DNA of 64,000 nucleotides from Mesorhizobium temperatum (GCF_002284575.1 NZ_NPKJ01000041.1:62431-126430), one strand, 5' to 3'; positions 9,147 through 20,350 are shown, counted from the stretch's first letter. Numbers and translations: made by a program. Notes: generated by a model from the letters alone, not told the origin.

Positions 9147-10889
9147 ATGCGACGTCACCTACTAACATCGACAACGGCACTAGTCCTGCTGCTCGGGGCC
9201 AGTCAGGCCTACGCAGGCATGGACGAAGCCAAGACATTCCTTGACACGGAAATCAATGGTCTTTCGACCCTTGATCGCGCGGCTCAGGAAGCCGAAATGC
9301 AATGGTTTGTCGATGCCGCGAAACCCTTCGCCGGCATGGAAGTCAACGTGCTGTCGGAAGGTATCCCGACACACACCTATGAATCGACCGTGCTCACCAA
9401 GGCGTTCGAGGCGATCACCGGCATCAAAGTCAACCACCAGATCCTCGGCGAGGGCGAAGTCGTCCAGGCCGTGCAGACCCAGATGCAGACCAACCGCAAC
9501 CTTTATGACGCTTATGTCAACGACAGCGACCTGATCGGCACCCATTCGCGGCTGCAGCTTGCCGTGAATCTCACCGATTTCATGGCCGGCGAAGGCAAGG
9601 ATGTCACCCTTCCGACGCTCGATCTCGAAGACTTCATTGGCATCAAGTTCACGACCGGCCCGGACGGCAAGCTCTACCAGCTCCCGGACCAGCAGTTCGC
9701 CAACCTCTACTGGTTCCGAAAGGACTGGTTCGATAAGCCGGAACTCAAGGAAAAGTTCAAGGCCAAGTATGGCTACGATCTCGGCGTCCCGGTGAACTGG
9801 TCCGCCTACGAGGATATCGCCGAATTCTTCTCCAAGGACGTGAAGGAAATCGACGGCGTGCAGGTCTTCGGACATATGGACTACGGCAAGCGCGCACCCG
9901 ATCTCGGTTGGCGCATGACTGACGCGTGGCTGTCCATGGCCGGCACCGGCAGCCCCGGCGAGCCGAATGGCATCCCGATCGACGAATGGGGCATTCGCAT
10001 GGAGGCGGGCACCTGCAATCCGGTCGGCGCGAGCGTTTCGCGCGGTGGCGAGGCGAATGGTCCGGCGTCGGTCTATGCCATCGCAAAGTGGGACGAGTGG
10101 CTGCGCAACTTTGCGCCTCCCGGAGCAGCGAGCTACGATTTCTACCAGTCGCTGCCCGCGCTGAGCCAAGGCAACGTGGCCCAGCAGATCTTCTGGTACA
10201 CGGCTTTCCTCGCCGACATGGTGAAGCCCAAGTCGGAAGGCAACAACACGGTCGATGATGAGGGCAATTTGTTGTGGCGCATGGCCCCGTCGCCGCACGG
10301 CCCGTACTGGAAGGAAGGACAGAAGATCGGCTATCAGGACGTGGGCTCTTGGACGATCCTGAAATCGACCCCGGCCGATCGTGCCAAGGCCGCCTGGCTT
10401 TATGCGCAGTTCGTCGTGTCGAAGACCGTGTCTTTGAAGAAGTCCCATGTCGGGCTCACTCTGATCCGCGATTCCGACATTCGGCATCAGTCGTTTACCG
10501 ACCGTGCGCCCAAACTCGGCGGCTGGGTGGAGTTCTACCGCTCTCCAGACCGGGTCGCCTGGTCGCCGACCGGCATCAACGTGCCCGACTACCCGAAGCT
10601 CGCCCAGATCTGGTGGCAGCAGATCGGCGATGTGAACTCCGGGGCGTTCACGCCGCAGCAGGCGATGGACCGCCTCGCTGAGGAAATGGACATCACGATG
10701 GCCCGCATGCAGGCCGCCGACGAGTCCGCTAAGGTCTATGGCGGCTGTGGTCCGCGCCTCAACGAGCCGAAAGATCCGGCCGAATGGTTGGGCAAGCCGA
10801 ACGGTCCTAAGGCCAAACTCGAGAACGAGAAGCCGAAAGGCGAGACCATCGTCTATGAGGAACTGATAAAGCGCTGGACCACCCAGTAG
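9147..10889 (+). CDS. glpV: Glycerol ABC transporter substrate-binding protein
   Basis: Periplasmic binding protein of the extracellular solute-binding family 1, 580 residues. A clear Sec signal peptide spans residues 1-23 (positive MRRH, hydrophobic LVLLLGAS, cleavage after AYA). At about 555 mature residues it is longer than typical sugar-binding proteins of this class. A strong GGGAGGA site precedes the ATG at 9147. It should capture glycerol in the periplasm and deliver it to GlpPQ. A stem-loop in the gap behind it (10924-10947) may protect its mRNA end and allow higher levels than the flanking genes. Confidence 0.9.
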   Translation: MRRHLLTSTTALVLLLGASQAYAGMDEAKTFLDTEINGLSTLDRAAQEAEMQWFVDAAKPFAGMEVNVLSEGIPTHTYESTVLTKAFEAITGIKVNHQILGEGEVVQAVQTQMQTNRNLYDAYVNDSDLIGTHSRLQLAVNLTDFMAGEGKDVTLPTLDLEDFIGIKFTTGPDGKLYQLPDQQFANLYWFRKDWFDKPELKEKFKAKYGYDLGVPVNWSAYEDIAEFFSKDVKEIDGVQVFGHMDYGKRAPDLGWRMTDAWLSMAGTGSPGEPNGIPIDEWGIRMEAGTCNPVGASVSRGGEANGPASVYAIAKWDEWLRNFAPPGAASYDFYQSLPALSQGNVAQQIFWYTAFLADMVKPKSEGNNTVDDEGNLLWRMAPSPHGPYWKEGQKIGYQDVGSWTILKSTPADRAKAAWLYAQFVVSKTVSLKKSHVGLTLIRDSDIRHQSFTDRAPKLGGWVEFYRSPDRVAWSPTGINVPDYPKLAQIWWQQIGDVNSGAFTPQQAMDRLAEEMDITMARMQAADESAKVYGGCGPRLNEPKDPAEWLGKPNGPKAKLENEKPKGETIVYEELIKRWTTQ

Positions 10890-10923
10890 GCTTGCCGAAC
10901 CGCCAAAGCGGAAAGAGACCACA

Positions 10924-10947
10924 GGGAGGCGGCGCGAGCCGTCTCCC
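10924..10947 (+). promoter_or_regulatory. Intercistronic hairpin between glpV and glpK
   Basis: GGGAGGCGGC at 10924-10933 and GCCGTCTCCC at 10938-10947 pair over 10 bp with one G-U, closing a GCGA (GNRA-type) tetraloop. No T-run follows, so it is less likely a full terminator than an mRNA-stabilising or attenuating stem after the binding-protein gene. Confidence 0.6.
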
Positions 10948-10973
10948 TTCGTTGTAACTGAGGGGTAGACAGC

Positions 10974-12467
<1,494 letters not shown>

Positions 12468-12483
12468 GTTCGCGCACCGAAAA

Positions 12484-12507
12484 GCCTGCGCCGTTGCCGG
12501 CGCGGGC
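12484..12507 (+). terminator. Terminator-like hairpin after glpK
   Basis: GCCTGCGCCG (12484-12493) pairs with CGGCGCGGGC (12498-12507) over 10 bp with one G-U and a TTGC loop, followed by a short TCTTC. It sits between the convergent glpK and BA14K genes and could serve both. Confidence 0.6.
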
Positions 12508-12544
12508 TCTTCAACAACCCTTACTCAACTCTGCCCGGGCTTGA

Positions 12545-13099
12545 TCAATAGGGCGAGATGCACTGCCGGCGGGGGCCGTAGTAAGGCTGGTACGTGTTGT
12601 CATAGGCCCGGTAAGATCTGTAGCGGCTGTAGCACCACTCCACGTGTGAACCGCCTCGATAGACGGGGCGGTACTGGTTGTTGATGATCGCGCCGGTGAT
12701 CAGCGCGCCAGCGGCGAAGGCAGCCAGCGGGAACCAGTAGTCGCCGTAACGGCGATAGCCGGGACGATAGTAGCGATAGCCGCGATGGCCGCGCCAATAC
12801 CTGAAATCGTCACGGGCGAAATCGCGACGGAAATCACGGCGGAAATCACGGCGGAAATCGCGACGGGAAAAATCGCGACGGAACTCACGGCGGAAATCGC
12901 GACGGGAGAAATCGCGACGAGAGAAATCGCGGTTGAAACTGCGTTTCCTCCACCGCCTGTGCTCGACGGTCTGGACATCCGACGAGACGTTCTGACCCAG
13001 CGGCACGTAGATAGGCTGGGCGTTGACGGGCACGATCTCCGCTACAGCGAATGACGCTGACAACGCGGTCGCCAGCAAGCCCGACATGATCCTGTTCAT
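12545..13099 (-). CDS. BA14K-family exported repeat protein
   Basis: 184-residue exported protein. A signal peptide covers about residues 1-28 ([20 protein letters not shown] then a polar stretch). A highly charged repeat region (residues 54-99) of [13 protein letters not shown] units follows, then a Tyr/Arg/Gly-rich segment and a short hydrophobic helix ([18 protein letters not shown]). The C-terminus ([20 protein letters not shown], then RRQCISPY) is the BA14K module named after the immunoreactive Brucella lectin-like protein. The start at 13099 has an AAGGAGAA site just upstream; the longer open frame to 13177 lacks one. The function is unknown; an envelope role is inferred. Confidence 0.82.
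   Translation of the reverse strand: MNRIMSGLLATALSASFAVAEIVPVNAQPIYVPLGQNVSSDVQTVEHRRWRKRSFNRDFSRRDFSRRDFRREFRRDFSRRDFRRDFRRDFRRDFARDDFRYWRGHRGYRYYRPGYRRYGDYWFPLAAFAAGALITGAIINNQYRPVYRGGSHVEWCYSRYRSYRAYDNTYQPYYGPRRQCISPY
12803..12940 (-). repeat. In-gene tandem repeat coding (S)RRDF units
   Basis: Degenerate tandem repeat of 12-15 bp units (AAATCACGGCGG and variants on the plus strand) inside the BA14K gene. It encodes about ten tetra- or pentapeptides RRDF/SRRDF. The regular 12- and 15-base periods keep the frame, so unit gain or loss would change length without breaking the gene. Confidence 0.8.
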
Positions 13100-13296
13100 G
13101 ATCTTCTCCTTGAAAGCGTCGTCCCTTGTAGCGATAAAAACGGGCAGGTTGCGCAATTGTTCCGCGAAAAATAGCAAGCTGCTGATTTGTAACGCGTCTC
13201 GGTTTTTGTGCGAGACAGCAACTCCGACCTTGTCGAGACGTTTTGCGAGGCGCCATGAGGCCGCGAAAAGCCCGGCTTACGTGCCCACTTTTCCGG

Positions 13297-13325
13297 TTGA
13301 CCGGTCGAGGCACTCTCCCTATGTT
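13297..13325 (+). promoter_or_regulatory. Promoter of tRNA-Lys
   Basis: TTGACC at 13297-13302, a 17-base spacer and TATGTT at 13320-13325 form a good sigma-70 promoter. Transcription would begin near 13332, leaving a leader of about 30 bases before the tRNA at 13362. Confidence 0.6.
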
Positions 13326-13361
13326 CCGCGCAATTTCGAGGGCGGCATTCTGAGCCCGCGG

Positions 13362-13437
13362 GAGCGCGTAGCTCAGCCGGTAGAGCAACTGACTTTTAAT
13401 CAGTAGGTCCAGGGTTCGAATCCCTGCGCGCTCACCA
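13362..13437 (+). tRNA. tRNA-Lys (anticodon TTT)
   Basis: 76-base cloverleaf. The acceptor stem GAGCGCG pairs with CGCGCTC, followed by discriminator A and an encoded CCA at 13435-13437. The D arm contains GTAGCTCAGCCGGTAGAGC, the anticodon stem-loop is CTGACTTTTAATCAG with anticodon TTT, and the T arm is CAGGGTTCGAATCCCTG. No integrated element follows: the next gene is dprA, reading towards it. Confidence 0.98.
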
Positions 13438-13572
13438 TTGTTTCACGTTAAAATTCAGTTACTTAGGCTTATCCGCGGATTACTGCCACGACAAACGCGA
13501 CCGGCAAGAGGCGGCGAGCATCGGGGCAGGTTCTCCCAAGAATCGTGTGCTGAGAGATCCGGAAGACTTCGA

Positions 13573-14697
13573 TCACACCAGCGAGACCTTCCCGCCGGCG
13601 TGGCGCTCCAGCCGGCCGGCGAGGTCGAGTTCCAACAGCACCATGAAAACCTGGGCGGGATGCAGGCCGGTGTGGCGGATGATTTCGTCGACCGCCACCG
13701 GCGTTGGGCCGAGGGCTTCGATGACGCGGGCGCGGTCGTGTTCGCCGGGTGGCGGCGTTGCGGAAAAGTCGGGCGGCTCTTCGAGCGGCGGCGCCTCTCG
13801 TGTATGCACTCCGACTAAGGGGGCGATTGCATTGGTAATATCCGATGCCTCGGTGACCAGGGTGGCGCCGTCCTTGAGCAAGGCGTTGGCGCCGGCGGCG
13901 CGCGGATCGAGCGGCGAACCGGGGACGGCGAAGACCAGCCGGCCCATCTCGCCGGCAAGCCTTGCGCTGATCAGCGAGCCGGAGCGTTGCGCGGCCTCAA
14001 CCACGACCAGCCCCAATGCTGCGCCGGCGACAAGGCGGTTGCGGCGCGGAAAATCCTGGGCGCGCGGCTGCCAGCCGAACGGCATTTCCGAAATGATGGC
14101 GCCGCCGCGCTCGGCAATCTCGTTGCACAGCCCGGCATTCTCGGGCGGGTAGGGCAGATCGAGGCCGCCGGCCAGCACACCGATCGTGCCTGACGCAAGG
14201 CTGCCCTGATGTGCTGCCGTGTCGATGCCGCGCGCCAGGCCGGAGACGATCCCGTAGCCGTCGCGGCCGAGTTCGGCGGCGAGCGTCCGCGCCATCTTGA
14301 TGCCGGCCAGCGAGGCGTTGCGGGCGCCGACGATGGCAACCGCCGGCAAGCGGAACACCGCGCCTTCGCCCTTGACCGCGAGCAGCGGCGGCGGGTGGTC
14401 CATGCTTTTCATCAGTGGCGGATAGTCGGCCTCGCCGATGCCGACGAAGCGGGCGCCGGCCCGCCGGGCTGTCTCCAGCTCCGCCTCGGCCTCGGCCATC
14501 GAAGGGATGCGGACGCTCTTTCTGGCGCCGCCCGAAATCATCAGCTCGGGCAGCATCTCGAGCGCCGTCTCGGCCGAGCCGAAGCGGTTGATCAAGTCGC
14601 GAAAGGTGGCCGGGCCGACATTCGGCGTGCGGATCAAACGAAGCCAGCTCAACCGCTGTCGGTCGCTGAGCCGCGGCCCGGCGGCGCGCTGGCTCAC
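13573..14697 (-). CDS. dprA: DNA-processing protein DprA
   Basis: Binds incoming single-stranded DNA and loads RecA during transformation; 374 residues. The Rossmann-like DprA core includes [20 protein letters not shown] and [18 protein letters not shown], followed by [11 protein letters not shown] and [10 protein letters not shown], all family hallmarks. A C-terminal winged-helix-like region (about 310-374) follows a proline-rich linker. The start is GTG at 14697, overlapping the plsY stop by four bases (GTGA), so translation is coupled. It is the last gene of a leftward pyrB-pyrC-plsY-dprA operon. With the comEC gene at 57644 it shows that DNA-uptake components exist in this genome. Confidence 0.93.
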   Translation of the reverse strand: MSQRAAGPRLSDRQRLSWLRLIRTPNVGPATFRDLINRFGSAETALEMLPELMISGGARKSVRIPSMAEAEAELETARRAGARFVGIGEADYPPLMKSMDHPPPLLAVKGEGAVFRLPAVAIVGARNASLAGIKMARTLAAELGRDGYGIVSGLARGIDTAAHQGSLASGTIGVLAGGLDLPYPPENAGLCNEIAERGGAIISEMPFGWQPRAQDFPRRNRLVAGAALGLVVVEAAQRSGSLISARLAGEMGRLVFAVPGSPLDPRAAGANALLKDGATLVTEASDITNAIAPLVGVHTREAPPLEEPPDFSATPPPGEHDRARVIEALGPTPVAVDEIIRHTGLHPAQVFMVLLELDLAGRLERHAGGKVSLV

Positions 14698-15281
14698 TCC
14701 TTGGCCCCGATCTTGCTCTCGGTGCCGGCCAGCAACCGCGCAATGTTGGCCCGGTGTTTTATGAAGACGATCAGGCTCATCAGCACGAACAGCCCGGCAA
14801 TCTCAGGCGAGCCGAGGACATAGAGCGCGATCGGCACGACGACTGCAGCCGTCAGCGCCGCCAGCGAGGAATAGCGAAACAGGAAAGCGACGGCGAGCCA
14901 GACGACGGCGAAGATCAGCGCCACCTGCCAGGCAAGGGCGGTCAGCACGCCGAGATAGGTGGCGACACCCTTGCCGCCCTTGAAGCCGAGCCAGACCGGA
15001 AAGAGATGGCCGAGGAAGGCGCCAAGGCCGGCCCAGGGCCCGAGTTCCGGTGCAAAGCGACCGGCGATCAGCACGGCCGCCGTGCCTTTCAGCGCGTCGA
15101 GCAGCAGCGTGGCGGCAGCCAAGCCCTTGTTGCCGGTGCGCAGCACGTTGGTGGCGCCGATATTGCCGGAGCCTATATTGCGGACGTCGCCAAGGCCGGC
15201 GGCGCGGGTGATCAGGAGCCCGAACGGGATCGAGCCGAGGAGATAACCGAACACCAGCGCCAAGACGATGCCGTAAGCCAT
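14694..15281 (-). CDS. plsY: Acyl-phosphate:glycerol-3-phosphate acyltransferase
   Basis: Integral-membrane enzyme that transfers an acyl group from acyl-phosphate to glycerol 3-phosphate, the first step of phospholipid synthesis; 195 residues with about five membrane segments. The conserved PlsY loops are visible: GSIPFGLL near the N-terminus, [20 protein letters not shown] (first catalytic loop) and [21 protein letters not shown] (second loop). It starts 18 bases after pyrC and overlaps the dprA start by four bases. The substrate glycerol 3-phosphate is also the product of GlpK encoded 4 kb away. Confidence 0.93.
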   Translation of the reverse strand: MAYGIVLALVFGYLLGSIPFGLLITRAAGLGDVRNIGSGNIGATNVLRTGNKGLAAATLLLDALKGTAAVLIAGRFAPELGPWAGLGAFLGHLFPVWLGFKGGKGVATYLGVLTALAWQVALIFAVVWLAVAFLFRYSSLAALTAAVVVPIALYVLGSPEIAGLFVLMSLIVFIKHRANIARLLAGTESKIGAKE

Positions 15282-15299
15282 TGTTCCCCCAGATATGCC

Positions 15300-16586
15300 C
15301 TAGGCTGAAAACACTGTGCGGCCCGCCACCATCGTTTGCAAGATCTTGCCCTGCAGCCGCGCGCCTTCGAAACAGGTGTTTTTCGAGCGCGAACGGATAT
15401 CGCTTTCGCTGACGATCCATGGCTCGTCGAGATCGACCAGCGCAAGATCGGCGACCGCGCCTGGCTTCAGCGTGCCGCCGGGCAGGCCGAACAACCTTGC
15501 CGGCGCGGTGGACAATGTCTCGACCAATCTAAGCAGCGTCACGTCGTCATTGTGATAGAGCCGCAGCGCCGCACCCAGCAGCGTTTCCAGGCCGATGGCG
15601 CCGGCCGCGGCGTCGGCGAAGGGCAGACGCTTGGTGTCGACGTCCTGCGGGTCGTGCGAGGATACGATGAGGTCGATCGTGCCGTCCTTGACCGCCTCGA
15701 TCATCGCCATCCGGTCTTCCTCGGCGCGCAGCGGCGGTGTCAGCCGGAAGAAGGTGCGGTATTCGCCGACATCGTTCTCATTGAGCGACAGATTGTGGAT
15801 CGAGATGCCTGCTGTGACATTCGCGCTGTCGGCTTTCGCCCGCGTTACCGCGTTTGCCGCCATGGCCGTCGAGATCTTGGCCGCGTGATAGGCGCCGCCG
15901 GTCAGCCGCGCCAGCGCAAGGTCGCGCTCCAGCGGAATGGACTCGGCCTCGCGCGGAATGCCGGCAAGGCCGAGCCAGCTGGCATAGAGGCCTTCATTCA
16001 TGACGCCTGATGAGGCGAGGTCGGCGTCTTGGGTTTCGTGCGCGATCACGCCGCCGAAATCGCGCGCATAGGTCAGCGCGCGGCGCATTACCAGTGCGCT
16101 TGATATGGTGTGCCGCCCGTCGGTGAAGGCGACCGCGCCGGCCTCGCGCAGCAGGCCGAATTCGGTCATCTCGCGGCCTTCGAGGCCCTTGGTGATCGCA
16201 GCCGCCGGAAAGATGTTGACGATGGCCGTGTCCTTGGCGGTGCGCAGCACGAATTCGACGAGCGCGACATTGTCGATCACCGGGTCGGTGTCGGGCATCA
16301 TGACGATGGAAGTGACGCCGCCGGCGGCCGCCGCCACGCTGGCCGAAGCGATGGTTTCGCGGTGCTCACCGCCCGGTTCGCCGATGAAGACGCGCGCATC
16401 GATCAGACCGGGGATAACAGCCTTGCCGGCGCAGTCGATGACGGTAGCATCTTGCGGAGCGCCCTGGTTCAAGGCCGACTTGCCGGCAGCGACGATCTTG
16501 CGGCCCTCGACGATGACCGTGCCGACCTCGTCGATGCCGCGCGACGGATCGACGATGCGGGCCCGGCTGAAGACCGTTGTGATCAT
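15300..16586 (-). CDS. pyrC: Dihydroorotase-like protein, probably non-catalytic (PyrX type)
   Basis: 428-residue member of the amidohydrolase/dihydroorotase family, encoded directly behind pyrB with a four-base ATGA overlap. The metal-binding residues are gone. The usual DxHxH-REPG motif reads [11 protein letters not shown], the YHxxHxST motif reads YHAAKIST, and the catalytic TDHAPH reads SSHDPQ. The fold-determining segments ([28 protein letters not shown], the C-terminal [15 protein letters not shown]) remain. Known PyrB partners of this kind in Pseudomonas (PyrC'/PyrX) are inactive but required to assemble aspartate carbamoyltransferase, and that role is inferred here. An active dihydroorotase should be encoded elsewhere. 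Databases usually label this gene pyrC. Confidence 0.85.
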   Translation of the reverse strand: MITTVFSRARIVDPSRGIDEVGTVIVEGRKIVAAGKSALNQGAPQDATVIDCAGKAVIPGLIDARVFIGEPGGEHRETIASASVAAAAGGVTSIVMMPDTDPVIDNVALVEFVLRTAKDTAIVNIFPAAAITKGLEGREMTEFGLLREAGAVAFTDGRHTISSALVMRRALTYARDFGGVIAHETQDADLASSGVMNEGLYASWLGLAGIPREAESIPLERDLALARLTGGAYHAAKISTAMAANAVTRAKADSANVTAGISIHNLSLNENDVGEYRTFFRLTPPLRAEEDRMAMIEAVKDGTIDLIVSSHDPQDVDTKRLPFADAAAGAIGLETLLGAALRLYHNDDVTLLRLVETLSTAPARLFGLPGGTLKPGAVADLALVDLDEPWIVSESDIRSRSKNTCFEGARLQGKILQTMVAGRTVFSA

Positions 16587-17548
16587 GCGCCGCGGCCCTC
16601 ATAATTGCGGCGGGGGTCGAGCAGGGCTTCCATCACCGCCATGCGCACGGCAACACCCATCTCCACCTGTTCCTGGATGACGCTCTGCGGACCGTCGGCG
16701 ATTTCCGAGGCGATCTCGACGCCGCGGTTCATTGGCCCGGGATGCATGACCAGAGCGCCGTCCTTGGCCGCCTTCAGCTTCTCCGCATCGAGGCCGAAAT
16801 AGTGGAAATATTCGCGCACCGAAGGCACGAAAGCGCCTTCCATGCGCTCGCGCTGCAGCCGCAGCATCATCACCACATCCGCGTCCTTGAGCCCTTCGGC
16901 CATAGAACGGGTGACGATCACGCCCATTTTCTCGATGCCGGCGGGCAGAAGCGTCGACGGCGCCACGACCCGGACCTGGGCGCCGAGCGCATTGAGCAGC
17001 ATGATGTTGGAACGCGCCACGCGCGAATGCAGGATATCGCCGCAGACCGCCACGATCAGCTTCGACAGCTGGCCCCTGGCGCGGCGGATGGTCAGCGCGT
17101 CGAGCAGCGCCTGCGTCGGGTGCTCATGGGCGCCGTCACCGGCATTGATCACCGAGCAGCCGACCTTTTGCGCCAGCAGGGCGGCGGCACCCGCCGACTG
17201 GTGGCGGATGATCAATATGTCCGGCCGCATGGCGTTCAGCGTCATCGCCGTGTCGATCAGCGTCTCGCCCTTCTTCACCGAAGAACTGGCCACCGACATG
17301 TTCATGACGTCGGCACCGAGCCGTTTTCCGGCCAGCTCGAACGACGACTGCGTGCGGGTCGAGGCTTCGTAGAAGAGGTTGATCTGGGTGCGGCCGCGCA
17401 GCGTCGAGGTCTTCTTCTCCGACTGCCGCGAGATCGCGACCGCCCGGTCCGCCCTGTCCAGCAAAAGCTCGATGTCGGCGGGGGAAAGATCGCGGATGCC
17501 CAGAAGATGGCGGTGGGGATAGAGTGGCAGGGACGAAGCGTCGGTCAT
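16583..17548 (-). CDS. pyrB: Aspartate carbamoyltransferase catalytic subunit
   Basis: Condenses carbamoyl phosphate with aspartate, the committed step of pyrimidine synthesis; 321 residues. The carbamoyl-phosphate motif [16 protein letters not shown], the active-site loop [20 protein letters not shown] and the aspartate-domain signature [12 protein letters not shown] are all present. It is the first gene of the leftward pyrB-pyrC-plsY-dprA unit and overlaps the inactive dihydroorotase-like gene by four bases, as expected for a PyrB-PyrX holoenzyme. No pyrI-type regulatory chain is nearby. The upstream 158 bases to the divergent aidB-like gene must hold both promoters. Confidence 0.95.
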   Translation of the reverse strand: MTDASSLPLYPHRHLLGIRDLSPADIELLLDRADRAVAISRQSEKKTSTLRGRTQINLFYEASTRTQSSFELAGKRLGADVMNMSVASSSVKKGETLIDTAMTLNAMRPDILIIRHQSAGAAALLAQKVGCSVINAGDGAHEHPTQALLDALTIRRARGQLSKLIVAVCGDILHSRVARSNIMLLNALGAQVRVVAPSTLLPAGIEKMGVIVTRSMAEGLKDADVVMMLRLQRERMEGAFVPSVREYFHYFGLDAEKLKAAKDGALVMHPGPMNRGVEIASEIADGPQSVIQEQVEMGVAVRMAVMEALLDPRRNYEGRGA

Positions 17549-17706
17549 CTCAAGGCGCTGCTATAGGGTGGAGGACCTTTGGCTGCAAGCACCAGCTTTG
17601 GATTGCGGCCTTTCTCCCCGGTATTTTCGTCGCGCGCGTTGCGCGGCTTGGGCTATAAACCGCCGATGGCTTCGGATTCGTGGCCTTGTGATGATAAGGA
17701 CAGTGC

Positions 17707-19335
17707 GTGACCGACGACGTGACGAACCAGCCGCCGCCGCTGGCAGGCGGCAACGCCTGGCGGGGCGATCCGTTGCTGATCCAGCTTGCCGAGCGTTTTT
17801 CCGATCCGGTGCGCAAGGATCTCGATGGGCTCGGCCGCTTCGTGCTGTCGCACGAGGCGCAGGAGCTGGCCCGCCTTGCCAATGTCGAGACGCCGAAGCT
17901 CAGGACCCATGACCGGCAGGGCCGGCGCATCGATCTGGTCGAGTTCCATCCAGCCTATCACGCGTTGATGCGCCGGTCGGTGGCGAACGGGCTGCATTCG
18001 TCGGTCTGGGAAAATGGCGATGCCGAGATCGGCCGCCGTCATCAGGTGCGCGCCGCCCGTTTCTACCTGACGGCCGAGCTCGAAACCGGGCATCTCTGCC
18101 CCATCACCATGACCAGCGCATCGCTGGCAGCGCTGATGGCAAGCCCGAAGCTTTTTCGCGAATGGGCGCCCCGTGTGACGACACGCAAATACGACCAGGG
18201 CCAAAAGCCGCCGGTCGAAAAGGCCGGGCTGACGCTCGGCATGGGCATGACCGAGAAGCAGGGCGGCACCGACGTCCGCGCCAACGTCACCAGGGCCGAG
18301 CGCGCCGGCAGCAGTTTCTATCGGCTGACCGGCCACAAATGGTTCATGTCGGCGCCGATGTCGGATGCGTTCCTGGTGCTTGGACAGGCGCCGGAAGGAC
18401 TCTCGTGCTTTCTCGTTCCCCGCATTCTCGGCGATGGATCGGGCAACGGCTTCCGCTTCCAGCGGCTGAAAGACAAGCTCGGCAACCGCTCCAACGCCTC
18501 GTCCGAAGTGGAATTCGTCAACGCCATCGGCGAGATGGTCGGCGAGCCAGGGGCGGGCGTCAAGACGATCATGGACATGGTGACGCTGACACGGCTCGAC
18601 TGCGCGATCGCCTCGTCGGCGATCATGCGTGCCGGGCTGGCCGAGGCCGTCCACCACACCCGTCACCGCCAGGTGTTTGGAACCAATCTGATCGAGCAGC
18701 CGCTGATGCAGCGTGTGCTGGCCGACATGGCGCTCGACGTCGCTGCGGCCACCGCGCTGTCGTTCCGGCTGGCGCGCTCCTTCGACGAGGCGGCCAGCGA
18801 CCGCGGCGAGGCGGCCTTCGCTCGCGCCATGACGCCGGTCGTCAAATACTGGGTCTGCAAGATCGCACCACCGCTGCTCTATGAGGCGATGGAATGCCTC
18901 GGCGGCAATGGCTATGTCGAGGAGGCGCCGCTCGCCCGCTACTATCGCGAAGCTCCGGTCAACGCGATCTGGGAGGGATCCGGCAATGTCATGGCGCTCG
19001 ACGTGCTGCGCGTGCTGGGGCGTGCACCCGGCCTGTTCGAGGAGGTGCTGGCCGGCATCGATCGCGATCTCGGCGCCGGCGGACGCGGCACCGTCGGTGT
19101 GCTCAAGGCGGCAATGCAGGTGGCGGCAACCGACGAGGGCTCGGCCCGCCTGCTCACCGAGCAACTGGCGCTGTCGGCGGCAGCGGCGGAGCTTCGCAGG
19201 CTGGGGGCAGGACGGATCGCCGACGCCTTCGTCGAGACGCGCCTCGCCGGCCAGTGGCGCAACACTTATGGCATGCTCGATTCACGCCATGACGCGCGTA
19301 TGATCGTCGACACGCTCTATCCGCCGGTCACCTGA
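17707..19335 (+). CDS. AidB-like acyl-CoA dehydrogenase family protein
   Basis: FAD-dependent acyl-CoA dehydrogenase homologue, 542 residues, essentially the length of E. coli AidB (541). The flavin-domain motif GMTEKQGGTDVRAN is at about residue 180. The C-terminal helical domain has the pattern MECLGGNGYVEEAPLARYYREAPVNAIWEGSGNVMALD. The N-terminal NQPPPLAGGNAW segment is also AidB-like. AidB binds DNA and is induced by alkylation stress in E. coli, but whether this protein acts on DNA or on an acyl-CoA such as isovaleryl-CoA cannot be decided. The start is GTG at 17707. It is divergent from pyrB. Confidence 0.85.
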   Translation: MTDDVTNQPPPLAGGNAWRGDPLLIQLAERFSDPVRKDLDGLGRFVLSHEAQELARLANVETPKLRTHDRQGRRIDLVEFHPAYHALMRRSVANGLHSSVWENGDAEIGRRHQVRAARFYLTAELETGHLCPITMTSASLAALMASPKLFREWAPRVTTRKYDQGQKPPVEKAGLTLGMGMTEKQGGTDVRANVTRAERAGSSFYRLTGHKWFMSAPMSDAFLVLGQAPEGLSCFLVPRILGDGSGNGFRFQRLKDKLGNRSNASSEVEFVNAIGEMVGEPGAGVKTIMDMVTLTRLDCAIASSAIMRAGLAEAVHHTRHRQVFGTNLIEQPLMQRVLADMALDVAAATALSFRLARSFDEAASDRGEAAFARAMTPVVKYWVCKIAPPLLYEAMECLGGNGYVEEAPLARYYREAPVNAIWEGSGNVMALDVLRVLGRAPGLFEEVLAGIDRDLGAGGRGTVGVLKAAMQVAATDEGSARLLTEQLALSAAAAELRRLGAGRIADAFVETRLAGQWRNTYGMLDSRHDARMIVDTLYPPVT

Positions 19336-19460
19336 GAAGAGACTTGGGAGGGTTTCTCGTCTGTCGCACCGCTGTGGATGACCGTTAACCTTAACAAATG
19401 GTTTCCATTGCGATGGCGGGCGGCAAAGCCCACTGTCCTGTTTACGAAAGCAGGAACGCC

Positions 19461-20039
19461 ATGCGGCATACATTAAGCTCCTTTCTGGCCTTGCACTGGG
19501 CGGTCGTTTTCGCCCTGCTGGCGTTCATCTGCATCGACGGGAATCGCGGTGTTGCGGCAGCGCTTGGCGTGCTCGGCGTCGTCGTCCAGAATATCCGCTT
19601 CGTCGACCTCGAAAAGGCCGTCGTCGTGGCACCGCTTGCCGTAGCGCTGCTTGTTGTAGCGGTGCTGTTCTGCTGGGCTTTTGTCGAGACTCTGTTTAGC
19701 GACCCGACAAATCCGGACGCCACCGACAGCGTCGTGCGCGTCGCCTTCATCTCCGCCTCCGGCGTACTGTCACTGATTGTCGTCGGCGGCGCCGCGCAAG
19801 GCATCAACGGGCTGTTCATGGCTATCGCGGTGCAACTGGCGGCACTGCTGGCTTCCTATGTCGCCATGCTCGCAGAGCGGCGGTCGGCCCTTGCCGCAAC
19901 GGTTCCGGGCACCGGTGAAGTCCATGCCGCAGCGCATGTGATGGCGAAGGCGGCGGCGCACAACTCGGCGCTCTCGCGCATTTCCGGCCGGCCGGACGCA
20001 AGCTTCGGGCCGGATACGAACTTGAGGGATGGCCGCTGA
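19461..20039 (+). CDS. Hypothetical membrane protein
   Basis: 192-residue protein of unknown function with about four hydrophobic segments (near residues 8-26, 32-42, 55-75 and 96-135) and a soluble C-terminal tail from about 145. I do not recognise a family. The ATG at 19461 was preferred to the one at 19398 because it begins directly at a membrane segment and follows a GCAGGAA stretch. It ends in a TGATG overlap with the next small membrane gene, so the two are probably co-expressed. Confidence 0.65.
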   Translation: MRHTLSSFLALHWAVVFALLAFICIDGNRGVAAALGVLGVVVQNIRFVDLEKAVVVAPLAVALLVVAVLFCWAFVETLFSDPTNPDATDSVVRVAFISASGVLSLIVVGGAAQGINGLFMAIAVQLAALLASYVAMLAERRSALAATVPGTGEVHAAAHVMAKAAAHNSALSRISGRPDASFGPDTNLRDGR

Positions 20040-20350
20040 TGCGCACCTTGTTCGCGCTATGGGCGGCCCCGCTCGCCCTGTTCTGGGGCTGGTTCTTCCT
20101 GTCGCTCAACGATATCAATTTCGGCTACGTCATGCTGAGCCGCCAATTGCATGACCTCGTCTTCCAGCTCTATGGGGAAATGCTTGGCATCGATCCGGCG
20201 CTCATTCCCGGCATGGTGGCAAAGGCCTGCTTCCTCGACAGTCTGCTGCTCATGGCGTTTTGGGCGTTTCGCCGCCGCCGGGTGATCGGTGGCTGGATCA
20301 GGATAATGCGCGACCGCTATTTCGACCAGGCACCGACGCCGAGCGCCTGA
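20039..20350 (+). CDS. Small conserved membrane protein (DUF6105-like)
   Basis: 103-residue protein with an N-terminal hydrophobic helix ([18 protein letters not shown]) and a second near residues 63-78, then an Arg-rich [11 protein letters not shown] cytoplasmic tail. Similar short proteins occur across Rhizobiales; the DUF6105 label is from memory and not certain. It starts inside the preceding stop codon. Its 3' end overlaps the convergent ruvX gene by 34 bases. Confidence 0.65.
   Translation: MRTLFALWAAPLALFWGWFFLSLNDINFGYVMLSRQLHDLVFQLYGEMLGIDPALIPGMVAKACFLDSLLLMAFWAFRRRRVIGGWIRIMRDRYFDQAPTPSA

Noticed and set aside
12803..12940. Short regular repeats that could look like a CRISPR array
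   Set aside because: Units are 12-15 bases without spacers and are in frame within a signal-peptide-bearing gene; they are protein repeats.
13438..13572. Possible integration site at the tRNA-Lys 3' end
   Set aside because: No integrase, no repeated tRNA 3' fragment and ordinary core genes on both sides.
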